A stretch of 64,000 nucleotides of DNA from PBB1 sp965229345 (GTDB taxonomy: Bacteria; Pseudomonadota; Gammaproteobacteria; Burkholderiales; Burkholderiaceae_C). The translations under genes and the position numbers were made by a program. Below the pieces are notes generated by a model that was not told where the DNA came from, ran no database searches, and saw only the letters and a list, made by a program, of their open reading frames with translations. The stretch's first letter is position 1. Each line of letters begins with the position of its first letter. Shown piece by piece: positions 43,807-53,000 of the stretch. Location of the stretch: assembly GCA_965229345.1 (NCBI GenBank), contig OZ245872.1, positions 2,542,001 through 2,606,000 of the forward strand. Reading direction: 5' to 3'.

Positions 43807-44808
43807 ATGAATCCCTCCGCGCCGCCCGTTGCACCGCACGCCCCACGCGCTGCGGTTGAATCAGTTCCGAGGCTCGTGCAGTTGCATCGGCATGATCCTG
43901 CCGAGGTGCGTCGCGAACTCATCGAGGGCCTGAATGCCGCACAGGCCGTCACGTCGCCGAAGTTTCTTTACGACGCACTGGGCTCGCTGCTGTTCGAGGC
44001 CATCACCGCGCTGCCGGAGTACTACCCCACCCGCACGGAAGCCGACATCCTGTCTGCCCATGCGCTGGCGATTGCGCAGGCGGTCGGCACGGGCGGCACC
44101 CTGGTCGATCTGGGTGCGGGCAACTGCGCGAAGGCATTGCGGCTGATCCCGTCGCTGCAACCCCGACGCTATGTCGGGGTCGATATCTCCGTGGACTTCC
44201 TCGAGCAAGGCCTGGCCGGCGTCCAGCATCGGCATCCGCAGCTGGAAGTGCTGGGGCTGGGGCTCGACTTCTCCCGCACGCTGGCCCTCCCGCCCGACAC
44301 CCTGCGCGGCCGGCCCATGTTTTTCTACCCCGGTTCGAGCATCGGCAATTTCACCCCTGAGCAGGCCGCGGTGTTTCTGGCCAGCGTGCGGGAGCAAGCA
44401 CGCGAAGGCGGGCTGCTGATCGGCGTCGATCTCGTCAAGGACACCGAATGGCTGGAGCCGGCCTACGACGATGCCCTGGGCGTGACGGCCGCATTCAACC
44501 TGAACCTGCTGCGCCATCTGAACCGGCTGATCGACAGCGATTTCGATCCGCGCGATTGGCGCCATGTCGCGTACTTCAACCGCAGCGCTTCACGCATCGA
44601 GATGCACCTCGAAGCTCGCCGCGCGCTGCTGGTGCGGTGGCCTCAGGGCGAGCGGAAGTTCGAAGCCGGCGAGCGGCTGCACACCGAGAACTCGTACAAG
44701 TACCGCATCGAAAGCTTCGCTGAGCTGCTGCAATCGTCGGGATTCACGCGCAGCCGCTGCTGGGTCGACGCACAGGGCTGGTTTGCCGTGTTCTGGGCGC
44801 AGGCCTGA
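43807..44808 (+). CDS. egtD: L-histidine N-alpha-methyltransferase (EgtD-type)
   Basis: SAM-dependent enzyme of 333 residues that trimethylates histidine to hercynine, the first step of ergothioneine synthesis. SAM-binding motif is LVDLGAGNCAKALRLI, and histidine-recognition features are in FYPGSSIGNFTPEQA and the C-terminal ENSYKYRIESF. The next enzyme, EgtB, is normally encoded beside egtD but no such gene is in the window; the protein could work with a distant egtB or feed another hercynine product. Confidence 0.9.
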   Translation: MNPSAPPVAPHAPRAAVESVPRLVQLHRHDPAEVRRELIEGLNAAQAVTSPKFLYDALGSLLFEAITALPEYYPTRTEADILSAHALAIAQAVGTGGTLVDLGAGNCAKALRLIPSLQPRRYVGVDISVDFLEQGLAGVQHRHPQLEVLGLGLDFSRTLALPPDTLRGRPMFFYPGSSIGNFTPEQAAVFLASVREQAREGGLLIGVDLVKDTEWLEPAYDDALGVTAAFNLNLLRHLNRLIDSDFDPRDWRHVAYFNRSASRIEMHLEARRALLVRWPQGERKFEAGERLHTENSYKYRIESFAELLQSSGFTRSRCWVDAQGWFAVFWAQA

Positions 44809-44861
44809 GGCGGAAGACGCCTGCACGGTGGCGCGGCCTGCCGCACGGCTTGTCATCAATT

Positions 44862-44877
44862 TTCAGTAATTACTGAA
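44862..44877. promoter_or_regulatory. perfect 16-bp palindromic operator
   Basis: TTCAGTAATTACTGAA is a perfect palindrome, 45 bases before the MarR/GbsR start. A TAGAAT box at 44885-44890 lies just downstream and could be a -10 element, which would put the palindrome across the -35 region, where a repressor could bind. This AT-rich site stands out in GC-rich DNA. Confidence 0.7.
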
Positions 44878-44921
44878 TTTTCGATAGAATTTCCGTCACC
44901 GCAGCCCGACGCTCACGTTCG

Positions 44922-45506
44922 ATGCAAGACACTCCCGGCACCTCGGCCCTCTCTCCACTCGTGCGCAGTTTTGTCAGCCACTTCGGCGAGATGGGCAGCC
45001 GCTGGGGCATCAACCGCACCGTCGGTCAGATCTACGCGCTGATCTTCGTCTCGCCCCGTCCGTTGAACGCCGATGACATCGGCGATTCACTCGACTTCTC
45101 GCGCTCCAACGTGAGCATGGGCCTCAAGGAGCTGCAGGCGTGGCAACTGGTGCATCTGCGCCATCTTCCCGGCGATCGTCGCGAGTATTTCGAAGCCCCG
45201 ACCGACGCCTGGGAGATTTTTCGCACCCTGGCCGAGGTCCGCCGCCGTCGCGAGATCGAGCCCACCTTGTCGATGCTTCGCAATGCGCTGCTCGAAGAAG
45301 CAACCACGGACGAGGATCGCGTCGCCCAGCAGCGCATGAAAAGCATGCATGATCTGATCGAATTGATGACGACCTGGTTCGACGACGTGCAGCGTATGGA
45401 CCAGAAAACCCTCGCCCAGCTGATGAAGATGGGGTCGAAGGTGCAGCGATTGCTCCAACTCACCGGCAAGGCGAAAGCTGCCGCCGGTGGCAAGTCACCC
45501 TCCTGA
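44922..45506 (+). CDS. MarR/GbsR-type transcriptional regulator
   Basis: DNA-binding protein of 194 residues with a winged helix-turn-helix (TVGQIYALIFVSPRPLNADDIGDSLDFSRSNVSMGLKELQAW) like GbsR/MarR members, followed by a helical dimerisation region and a Lys/Gly-rich tail. The gene is 14 bases upstream of cydA on the same strand, so it should regulate the oxidase operon or be part of it. The palindrome at 44862-44877 is a likely autoregulatory site. Confidence 0.9.
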   Translation: MQDTPGTSALSPLVRSFVSHFGEMGSRWGINRTVGQIYALIFVSPRPLNADDIGDSLDFSRSNVSMGLKELQAWQLVHLRHLPGDRREYFEAPTDAWEIFRTLAEVRRRREIEPTLSMLRNALLEEATTDEDRVAQQRMKSMHDLIELMTTWFDDVQRMDQKTLAQLMKMGSKVQRLLQLTGKAKAAAGGKSPS

Positions 45507-45520
45507 AAGGCAGTCAGTCG

Positions 45521-46903
45521 ATGGACGCGTTGATCCTTGCCCGCATGCAGTTCGCTGCCAACATCACCTTCCACATCCTGTTCCCGACGATCACGATCGC
45601 CCTGGGCTGGGTGCTGCTGTTTTTCCGCTGGCGCTGGCTGGCGACCCGAGACACCGCCTGGCTGGCGGCGTACCGCTTCTGGACCAAGGTGTTCGCCCTC
45701 AGCTTCGCGCTGGGCGTGGTCAGCGGCATCACGATGAGCTTCCAGTTCGGTACCAACTGGCCCGGGTTCATGGAGAAGGCCGGCAACGTGGCGGGCCCGC
45801 TGCTCGGCTACGAGGTGCTCACGGCCTTCTTCCTGGAAGCCGGGTTCCTGGGCGTGATGCTGTTCGGCCACGGCCGGGTCAGCGAACGCATCCACATGAT
45901 GGCGAGCTTCTTCGTCGCCTTTGGCACCACCGTCAGCGCGTTCTGGATCCTGGCGCTGAATTCGTGGCTGCAGACCCCCGCGGGCCACGAGATCATCGAC
46001 GGTGTCTTTCACGTGGTGAGCTGGGCAGAGGTCATCTTCAACCCCTCCTTCCCGTACCGCTTCACGCACATGCTGCTGGCGTCTGCGCTGACCTGCTCGT
46101 TCCTGCTGGCCGGCCTGAGCGCGTGGCAGCTGCTGCGCGGCGCGGCCGAGCGCTCGGCACCGAAGATCCTGCGTGTCGGGCTGACGTTGGCTGCGGCGGT
46201 GATTCCGGTGCAGATCCTGGTCGGCGACATGCACGGCCTGAACACCCTGGAGCACCAGCCTCAGAAGATCGCCGCGATGGAAGGCGTGTGGCAGACCGAG
46301 CGTGGCGCGCCACTGTTGCTGTTCGCCTGGCCCGATGCCGAAACCCGCAGCAACAGATATGAGATCGCGATACCGCGGATGGCGAGCGTGATCCTGACCC
46401 ACCACGAAGACGGTGAGATCAAGGGCATCAACGAGTTCGGCGACATGCACCCGCCGGTGGCACCGGTCTTTTGGGCGTTCCGCGTGATGGTGGGCACGGG
46501 CGTGCTGATGCTGGCGGTCAGCTGGGCTGGCTGGTGGGTCTCCCGGCGTGCGCAATGGCGCGCCGAGCGCCTGCCCAGGACGCTGCTCTGGGTGCTGGCG
46601 GGCATGACCTTTTCGGGCTGGGTCGCCACGGTGGCAGGCTGGTATGTCACCGAAATCGGGCGTCAGCCTTTCATCGTCTTCGGTCTGCTGCGCACGGCCG
46701 ACGTCGCCTCGACCACGGTGACCTCATCGATGATCGGCCTGAGTCTCGCGATGTACCTGACGCTGTATGCCGCGTTGATCGTCGCGTACGTGGCGGTGCT
46801 GAAGTACATGGCCGAGAAGCCGGAAGACGTGATCGAGTCGAACGCGCTCGAAGAAGCCGAAGGCCGCGCTGCCGAGGCCCTGGTCGGAGGCAACGCATCA
46901 TGA
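45521..46903 (+). CDS. cydA: cytochrome bd-type (CIO) quinol oxidase subunit I
   Basis: Inner-membrane oxidase subunit of 460 residues with nine or so helices. The first helix MDALILARMQFAANITFHILFP carries H18, the family's axial heme ligand. The Q-loop is short (after GLNTLEHQPQKIAAMEG), which places it in the cyanide-insensitive CioA branch rather than the E. coli CydA type. Heme and quinol binding residues in WPGFMEKAGNVAGPLLGYEVLTAFFLEA are as expected. ATGA overlap couples it to cydB. Confidence 0.95.
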   Translation: MDALILARMQFAANITFHILFPTITIALGWVLLFFRWRWLATRDTAWLAAYRFWTKVFALSFALGVVSGITMSFQFGTNWPGFMEKAGNVAGPLLGYEVLTAFFLEAGFLGVMLFGHGRVSERIHMMASFFVAFGTTVSAFWILALNSWLQTPAGHEIIDGVFHVVSWAEVIFNPSFPYRFTHMLLASALTCSFLLAGLSAWQLLRGAAERSAPKILRVGLTLAAAVIPVQILVGDMHGLNTLEHQPQKIAAMEGVWQTERGAPLLLFAWPDAETRSNRYEIAIPRMASVILTHHEDGEIKGINEFGDMHPPVAPVFWAFRVMVGTGVLMLAVSWAGWWVSRRAQWRAERLPRTLLWVLAGMTFSGWVATVAGWYVTEIGRQPFIVFGLLRTADVASTTVTSSMIGLSLAMYLTLYAALIVAYVAVLKYMAEKPEDVIESNALEEAEGRAAEALVGGNAS

Positions 46904-47895
46904 ACTTCGATACCGCGCTGCCGGTGATCTTCATGGCGCTGATGGGCATCTCCATGCTGATCTACGTGATCAGCGATGGCTACGACCTCGGCGTCGGCCT
47001 GTTGATGCCACGGGCTACCGCCGAAGAAAAAGACGTGCTGATCGCATCGATCGGCCCGTTCTGGGACGCCAACGAAACCTGGCTGGTGCTGGGCATCGGG
47101 ATCCTGCTGGTCGCCTTCCCGAAGGCGCACGGCCTGGTGCTCTCGCAGCTGTACCTGCCTGTCACGCTGATGCTGGTCGGTCTGACGCTGCGTGGCGTCG
47201 CGTTCGATTTCCGCGTCAAGGCCAAGTCCAGTGCCAAGCCGCTGTGGGACCGGCTGTTCTTCGCCGGCTCGATGCTGGCGTCGCTCTCACAAGGCTGGAT
47301 GCTGGGTCGCTACATCAGCGGCTTCGGCGAGGGCTGGAACTACCCGGTGTTCGCCGGTGCCATCGCGTTGGCACTGCCGGCGGCCTACGCGCTGCTCGGT
47401 GCCACCTGGCTGGTGATGAAGACCGAAGGCGCGTTGCAACTGAAGGCGATCGGCTGGGCCAAGCTGGCCTGGGCACCGGTGGTGATCGGCATGGTGCTGA
47501 TTTCGCTGGCCACGCCGTGGATCAGCGCCACCGTGCGCGAGCGCTGGTTCGCGCTGCCCGAGATCATTGCGCTGATGGTCATTCCGATCGCCACCGGCAT
47601 CGCGCTGATGACCGCCCGGGTGGTGCTCGACAAGGCCATCGTGCGCACCACGCTGTGCTGGCTGCCGTTCGCCGCGCTGATCGCCGTCTTCGTGCTCGGC
47701 TTCATCGGGCTGGCCTACAGCATCTACCCGTTCGTGGTGATCGACCGGCTGACGATCTGGCAGGCGGCCAGCAGCACCCCGGCGTTGAAGGTCATCCTCG
47801 TCGGGGTGTGCATCTCGGTGCCGGCCATCGCGGCCTACACCGTGTTTTCGTACAAGGTGTTCTGGGGCAAGGCGACGGCACTGCGCTACGCCTGA
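46900..47895 (+). CDS. cydB: cytochrome bd-type (CIO) quinol oxidase subunit II
   Basis: Integral membrane subunit of 331 residues, with about eight helices. Family signatures include ISDGYDLGVGLL near the N-terminus and WDANETWLVLG. It overlaps cydA by ATGA, with GGAGG 9 bases before its ATG. No CydX-like small subunit gene fits in the 49-base gap before rlmB, as expected for CIO-type oxidases, and no cydDC is in view. Confidence 0.95.
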   Translation: MNFDTALPVIFMALMGISMLIYVISDGYDLGVGLLMPRATAEEKDVLIASIGPFWDANETWLVLGIGILLVAFPKAHGLVLSQLYLPVTLMLVGLTLRGVAFDFRVKAKSSAKPLWDRLFFAGSMLASLSQGWMLGRYISGFGEGWNYPVFAGAIALALPAAYALLGATWLVMKTEGALQLKAIGWAKLAWAPVVIGMVLISLATPWISATVRERWFALPEIIALMVIPIATGIALMTARVVLDKAIVRTTLCWLPFAALIAVFVLGFIGLAYSIYPFVVIDRLTIWQAASSTPALKVILVGVCISVPAIAAYTVFSYKVFWGKATALRYA

Positions 47896-47902
47896 ACCAC
47901 GT

Positions 47903-47938
47903 CCGTGCCGTCGCGCGCTGGCGGGCGCTGCGGCACGG
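47903..47938. terminator. hairpin between convergent cydB and rlmB
   Basis: CCGTGCCG / CGGCACGG forms a perfect 8-bp stem with a 20-base loop that itself can pair. It sits in the 49-base gap between two convergent genes, the natural place for a shared end; there is no T-run. Confidence 0.5.
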
Positions 47939-47944
47939 CTCGCC

Positions 47945-48703
47945 TCACGAGGTTTTCTCTTTCACACGCCGCTGGCGCAGCGCTTCGTACAAGCACACGC
48001 CGCTGGCGACCGACACGTTCAGGCTCTCCACGGCGCCGCACATCGGCAGGCTGACCAGTTCGTCACAGGTCTTGGTCGTCAGCTGCCGCATGCCCGCGCC
48101 TTCGGCACCCAGCACCAGCGCAACGGGGCCGCTCAAGTCGATGTCGTACAGCGATTGCGTCGCGGTGTCGGATGTACCGATGACGCGGATGTTGCGGTCT
48201 TTCAGCTCGTTGAGGGTGCGCGCCAGGTTGGTGACCATGAAGTACGGCACCGTGTCGGACGCGCCACTCGACACCTTGGCCACCGTCGCATTGACGCCCA
48301 CCGCGTGGTCCTTCGGCGCGATCACCGCATGCGCACCGGCACCGTCGGCCACGCGCAGGCAGGCGCCCAGGTTGTGCGGGTCGGTGATGCCGTCGAGCAC
48401 CAGCAGCAGCGGGTTGCCTTCGAGGGCATCGAGTTCGTCCAGCGTGTCGTCGATGGATCGGCTCAGCGCCACCGGCTCGACCCGCGCCACCACGCCCTGG
48501 TGACGGTGCGTGCCGCACAACTTCTGCAAGCGGGTGTCGTCGCTGTCGATCAGCTTCGAGCCCGCGGCGGTGCAGCGCTCGATGAACTGGCGCATGCGCT
48601 GGTCGCGGCGGGAGGTGTCGACGTGGATCTCGACGACGGATTTCGGCGTGGTCTTCAGCCGGACAGTGACGGCATGAAAGCCGAACAGGATCTTGTTGCT
48701 CAT
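47945..48703 (-). CDS. rlmB: 23S rRNA (guanosine-2'-O-)-methyltransferase RlmB
   Basis: SpoU-family SPOUT methyltransferase of 252 residues that modifies G2251 of 23S rRNA. An N-terminal substrate-binding domain precedes the knotted domain with motifs DPHNLGACLRVADGAGA, LVLGAEGAGM and VESLNVSVASGV. Start ATG 48703 overlaps the stop of the upstream DUF1624 gene (ATGA). The length is normal for RlmB (E. coli 243). Confidence 0.94.
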   Translation of the reverse strand: MSNKILFGFHAVTVRLKTTPKSVVEIHVDTSRRDQRMRQFIERCTAAGSKLIDSDDTRLQKLCGTHRHQGVVARVEPVALSRSIDDTLDELDALEGNPLLLVLDGITDPHNLGACLRVADGAGAHAVIAPKDHAVGVNATVAKVSSGASDTVPYFMVTNLARTLNELKDRNIRVIGTSDTATQSLYDIDLSGPVALVLGAEGAGMRQLTTKTCDELVSLPMCGAVESLNVSVASGVCLYEALRQRRVKEKTS

Positions 48704-49467
48704 CGGCCGATGGTACCGGGTGGGATCGACGCTGCCGCCATCACCAGACCGATGAGCACCGGCTGGTGCAGCATGTAGAAGCTCAGGCTCCAGCGACCCA
48801 GCGCAGCCAGCGGCCGGCCCGGCCGCTGGATCGCTGCGGGCAGTGCACGGCTCAACCACCCAGGCCGATGGCACAGCGCCCATTGCCCTGCTGCCATGCC
48901 CCACCAAGCCACACCGAGCCAGGGCAGCACAGGCACATGGTCTTCGGTGATCGGCTTGTGGGTCACCAGGCCCACCCAGTTGGTGGCACGGGTGTCGAAG
49001 AAAGGGTGTTGGACGAACAACGGCATCAGCAGCGCCGCCAATCCCAGCGGCCACAACCAGCGGCCTGCCGGCGCCGACAGGCGCAGCAGCAGCAAGATCA
49101 CCGCGATGCCATGCAGCACGCCAAAGCTGATGTAGCTCTGCGGAAACATCAGCGCCGAGCCGAAACTGACCAGCAGCGCACAGCCGGCAATCTGTGCCCA
49201 GCGCCGCCAGAAGCGCCGCGCAGTCTGGCCCTGCGCGACTGCCACCGCTTGACCCAGACCAACACAGAACACGAACATGGACACGATCGCCGTGCGCTGC
49301 ACGGTCCACAGCGGGTCGCCGTGAAAGTCCTGCTGGATGAAGCCGAAATGGTTCAGATCGAAGCAGAAATGAAACGCGGCCATCCAGACGATCGCCACGC
49401 CACGCAGGGCATCGAGCCGCTCGAAACGAGCCGCACCACCGGGCGTGCCGGCGTTTGGCCGCGCCAT
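48700..49467 (-). CDS. DUF1624 / heparan-alpha-glucosaminide acetyltransferase-like membrane protein
   Basis: Polytopic membrane protein of 255 residues with seven or so helices. The opening FERLDALRGVAIVWMAAFHFCFDLNHFG carries the LRGxAIxxM and His features of the acyltransferase_3-related DUF1624 (YeiB-like / HGSNAT-like) group. HPFFDTRATNWVGLVTHKP is also typical. Transfer of acyl groups across the membrane is a possibility; no substrate is known. Coupled to rlmB by ATGA, which does not suggest a shared function. Confidence 0.88.
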   Translation of the reverse strand: MARPNAGTPGGAARFERLDALRGVAIVWMAAFHFCFDLNHFGFIQQDFHGDPLWTVQRTAIVSMFVFCVGLGQAVAVAQGQTARRFWRRWAQIAGCALLVSFGSALMFPQSYISFGVLHGIAVILLLLRLSAPAGRWLWPLGLAALLMPLFVQHPFFDTRATNWVGLVTHKPITEDHVPVLPWLGVAWWGMAAGQWALCHRPGWLSRALPAAIQRPGRPLAALGRWSLSFYMLHQPVLIGLVMAAASIPPGTIGR

Positions 49468-49486
49468 CACAGCGAGCTTGCCAGAT

Positions 49487-49966
49487 TCAAGGCGTGCTGG
49501 GACCGAGCAGCGAGGTCGGCAGATCGACCTGTCCGTTGGACTTGAAGGTCGATCCGCCCAGCATCGATCCGCCGATCTTGCCGCGGATCGCATAGGTGAT
49601 GCTCGAGCGGTCGCCGTTGGCGAAGCTCAGGCCCTGGCGCAGCACCGAGATGGCCGACACCGACACCGGCACCGAAATCACCGACTCGCTGTAGCGCGGG
49701 ATCGAACCGACCTGATCGCTGACGCCGCTGGCGAAACTCAGCCCGCGCAGATCGACCTCGAGCGCCACGCCGTCGAAATCGACGGCGGTGTCGTTGGGGT
49801 TCTGCACCCGCAGCTTCATCACCATCCGCAACTCCAGCCCCTGTCCCGGCAGCGGTTCGATACCGACCAGGCTGATGCGCAGCGGATCGCGCAGTGGGAG
49901 CTGAGAACACCCGCTGGCCACGCAAGCCATCACCAGCAACAGCAGCGTCTGTAGGAATCGGTTCAT
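49487..49966 (-). CDS. LEA14/WHy-type lipoprotein
   Basis: Lipoprotein of 159 residues. Signal peptide LLLLVMACVASGC ends in the lipobox ASGC. The mature part is a late-embryogenesis-abundant type 2 (WHy) domain: SLVGIEPLPGQGLELRMVMKLRVQNPNDTAVDFDGVALEVDLRG. LEA_2 proteins are linked to desiccation or stress tolerance in plants and are common in proteobacterial envelopes with unknown roles. The ATG at 49966 or 49972 may be used; the former has a GAG 6 bases before it. Confidence 0.85.
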   Translation of the reverse strand: MNRFLQTLLLLVMACVASGCSQLPLRDPLRISLVGIEPLPGQGLELRMVMKLRVQNPNDTAVDFDGVALEVDLRGLSFASGVSDQVGSIPRYSESVISVPVSVSAISVLRQGLSFANGDRSSITYAIRGKIGGSMLGGSTFKSNGQVDLPTSLLGPSTP

Positions 49967-50043
49967 CGGCATCTCGGAGGTGGATCGGATCGACGTGGGG
50001 ACGCGCAAGAGCGAAGCAGATGGTAAGGGGCCGGCGGATCGCG

Positions 50044-53000
50044 CTAGCCCACCCAGCGCCGAGCGTTGCGGAACATCCGCAGCCATGGGCTCCACTCGCC
50101 GGTCGAACCCGGTGTCCAGCTCATCTGCGCATTGCGGAAGACGCGCTCCGGGTGCGGCATCAGCGCGGTGTAGCGCCCGTCCGGGGTGGTCACCGAGGTC
50201 AACCCACCCGGGCTGCCGTTGGGGTTGAACGGGTAGGCCTCGGTGGGCTGACCCGCGTGGTCAACGAAGCGCATCGCCCGGTGCACGGCCTTGGCGTCGC
50301 CGCGCTGGGAGAAGTCGGCATAACCCTCGCCGTGCGACACCGCCACCGGCAACCGGCTGCCCGCCATGCCCTGGAACAGGATCGACGGGCTGTCCAGCAC
50401 CTCGACCAGACTCAACCGCGCCTCGAACTGCTCGCTGCGGTTGCGGGTGAACTTGGGCCAGGCCTGCGCGCCAGGGATGATGGGCGACAGCGCCGCCATC
50501 ATCTGGCAGCCGTTGCAGACGCCCAGCGCGAAGGTGTCCTGCCGGTTGAAGAAGGCAGCGAACTGTTCGGCGAGTTGCGGGTTGAACAGGATCGACCGTG
50601 CCCAGCCCTCGCCGGCGCCCAGCGTGTCGCCATAGCTGAAGCCACCACAGGCGACAAAACCGATGAACTGGTCAAGCCGCGCGCGGCCGGCCTGCAGATC
50701 GCTCATGTGCACGTCGTGGGTGTCGAAGCCGGCCAGCGCCATCGCGTAGCTCATCTCGACCTGGCTGTTGACGCCCTGCTCGCGCAGGATCGCGAGCTTG
50801 GGCCGCGCGGTGTGGATGTACGGGGCGGCCACATCGTCGGCCGGGTCGAAGCTCAGGTGCAGGTGCAGGCCGCTGTCGTCGGCACGGCCCGCGGCCGCGT
50901 GCTCGGCATCGGCCGCAGCCGGGTTGTCGCGCAGCCGCGCGATGCGCCAGCTCACCTCGTCCCACACCTGGTGCAACTCATGCAACGGCGCGCTGAACAC
51001 GTTCTTGGTGTCGCGCCAGACCTCGACCACACCGCGGTCGTTCGGCTTGCCGATGAAGTGGCTGTGCTTGGACAGGCCGTGCGCACGCAGCGTCTGCATC
51101 ACCTCGTTGCGCACGGCCGTGGGCACCTGGATCACGACACCCAGCTCTTCGTTGAACAGTGCCTTGAGCGTCAGCTCCTGTCGCCGCGCGCCGACCTGAC
51201 CGGCCCAGTTCTTCGAGTCACCCCAATCCATGCGGCTGTCGCTGATGCCGTCACCTTCGACCAGCAGCATGTCGATGTTCAGGCTGACACCCAGGTGGCC
51301 GGCAAAGGCCATTTCACACACCGTGGCCCACAGGCCACCGTCGCTGCGGTCGTGGTAGGCCAGCAGACGGCCTTCGGCGCGCAGCTGGTTGATCGCCGCG
51401 ATCAGCGCCTTCAGCAGCGCCGGATCGTCGACATCGGGCACGCCGTCGCTGGCGTTGCCGGTCTGATTCAGCACCTGCGCCAGCATCGAGCCGGCCATGC
51501 GGTTGCGGCCCTGACCCAGGTCGATCAGGACCAGCGTGGTGTCACCCGGCTGGAGCTGCGGTGTCAGCGTGCCGCGCACATCGTCGAGTGTGACGAAGGC
51601 CGAAACGATCAGCGAGACCGGGGCGGTGACCTGCTTGGCTACGCCCGCGTCATTCCAGCGTGTCCGCATCGACAGGCTGTCCTTGCCGACCGGCACGCTG
51701 ATGCCGAGCGCCGGGCACAGGTCCATGCCGACCGCGCGCACGGTGTCGTACAGCGCCGCGTCTTCACCCGGCTCGCCGCAGGCGGCCATCCAGTTGCAGC
51801 TGAGCTTCACGCGCTCGAGCGCGAACGGCGCGGCCAGCAGGTTGGTCAGCGCTTCGCCCACGGCCATGCGGCCCGAGGCGGGCGCATCGATCGCCGCCAG
51901 CGGCGTGCGCTCGCCGACGCTCATCGCCTCGCCGCGCAGGCCGCTGTAGTCGGCCAGCGTCACCGCGCAATCGGCCACCGGCACCTGCCACGGGCCCACC
52001 ATCGGATCGCGGTGGCTCAGGCCACCGACGCTTCGATCACCGATGGTGATCAGAAAGCGCTTGCTGGCCACTGTCGGGTGGCGCAGCACATCGAGCGCCA
52101 CCACCTCCAGCGCCACATCGCTCAGGTCGAGTGCGGGCAGTTCCGGCACCACGCGCTGCACGTCGCGGTGCATCTTGGGCGGCTTGCCCAGCAGCACCTC
52201 CATCGGCATGTCGATCGCCGGGGACGCCGGCGGCGAGCTGTCGGTCATCGGCGCATCGGCCAGCACCAGCTGCTTCGTCTCGGTCGCCACGCCCACGACG
52301 GCATACGGGCAGCGCTCGCGCACGCACATCGCGTCGAACATCGGCAACAGGTCGGGCTGCACCGCGAGCACGTAGCGCTCCTGGCTTTCGTTGCTCCAGA
52401 TCTCTTTCGGCGACAGGCCGCTTTCTTCGAGCGGCACCTGGCGCAGATCGAAGCGCGCGCCCCGCCCTGCCCCGTCGACGAGTTCAGGGAACGCATTCGA
52501 AATGCCGCCAGCGCCCACGTCGTGGATCGCCAGGATCGGGTTCACCGCTCCCAGCGCCGCGCAGTGGTTGATGACCTCTTGCGCACGGCGCTGGATTTCC
52601 GGGTTGCCGCGCTGCACCGAGTCGAAGTCAAGTGCGGCGGCATTGGCGCCTGCGGCCATCGAGCTAGCGGCGCTGCCGCCCATGCCGATGCGCATGCCCG
52701 GGCCACCGAGCTGAACCAGCAGCGTGCCAGCCGCGAACGCGACCTTCTCGGTCTGCACTGCCGAAATGGTGCCCAGGCCGCCCGCGATCATGATGGGCTT
52801 GTGATAGCCCCGCCGCTGCTCGCGCCCGGCCACGCCCACAGTCTGCTCGTAGACGCGGAAGTAGCCCGTCAGATTGGGCCGACCGAATTCGTTGTTGAAC
52901 GCCGCGCCGCCGAGCGGGCCTTCGATCATGATCTGCAGCGGGCTGGCGATGTGCTCCGGCTTGCCATAAGGCGAGCGCTCCCACGCCCAATCGGTCCCCG

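Noticed and set aside
47945..49309. A 454-codon version of rlmB
   Set aside because: The extra N-terminal part overlaps the DUF1624 gene in another frame; the RlmB family starts at the ATG at 48703.
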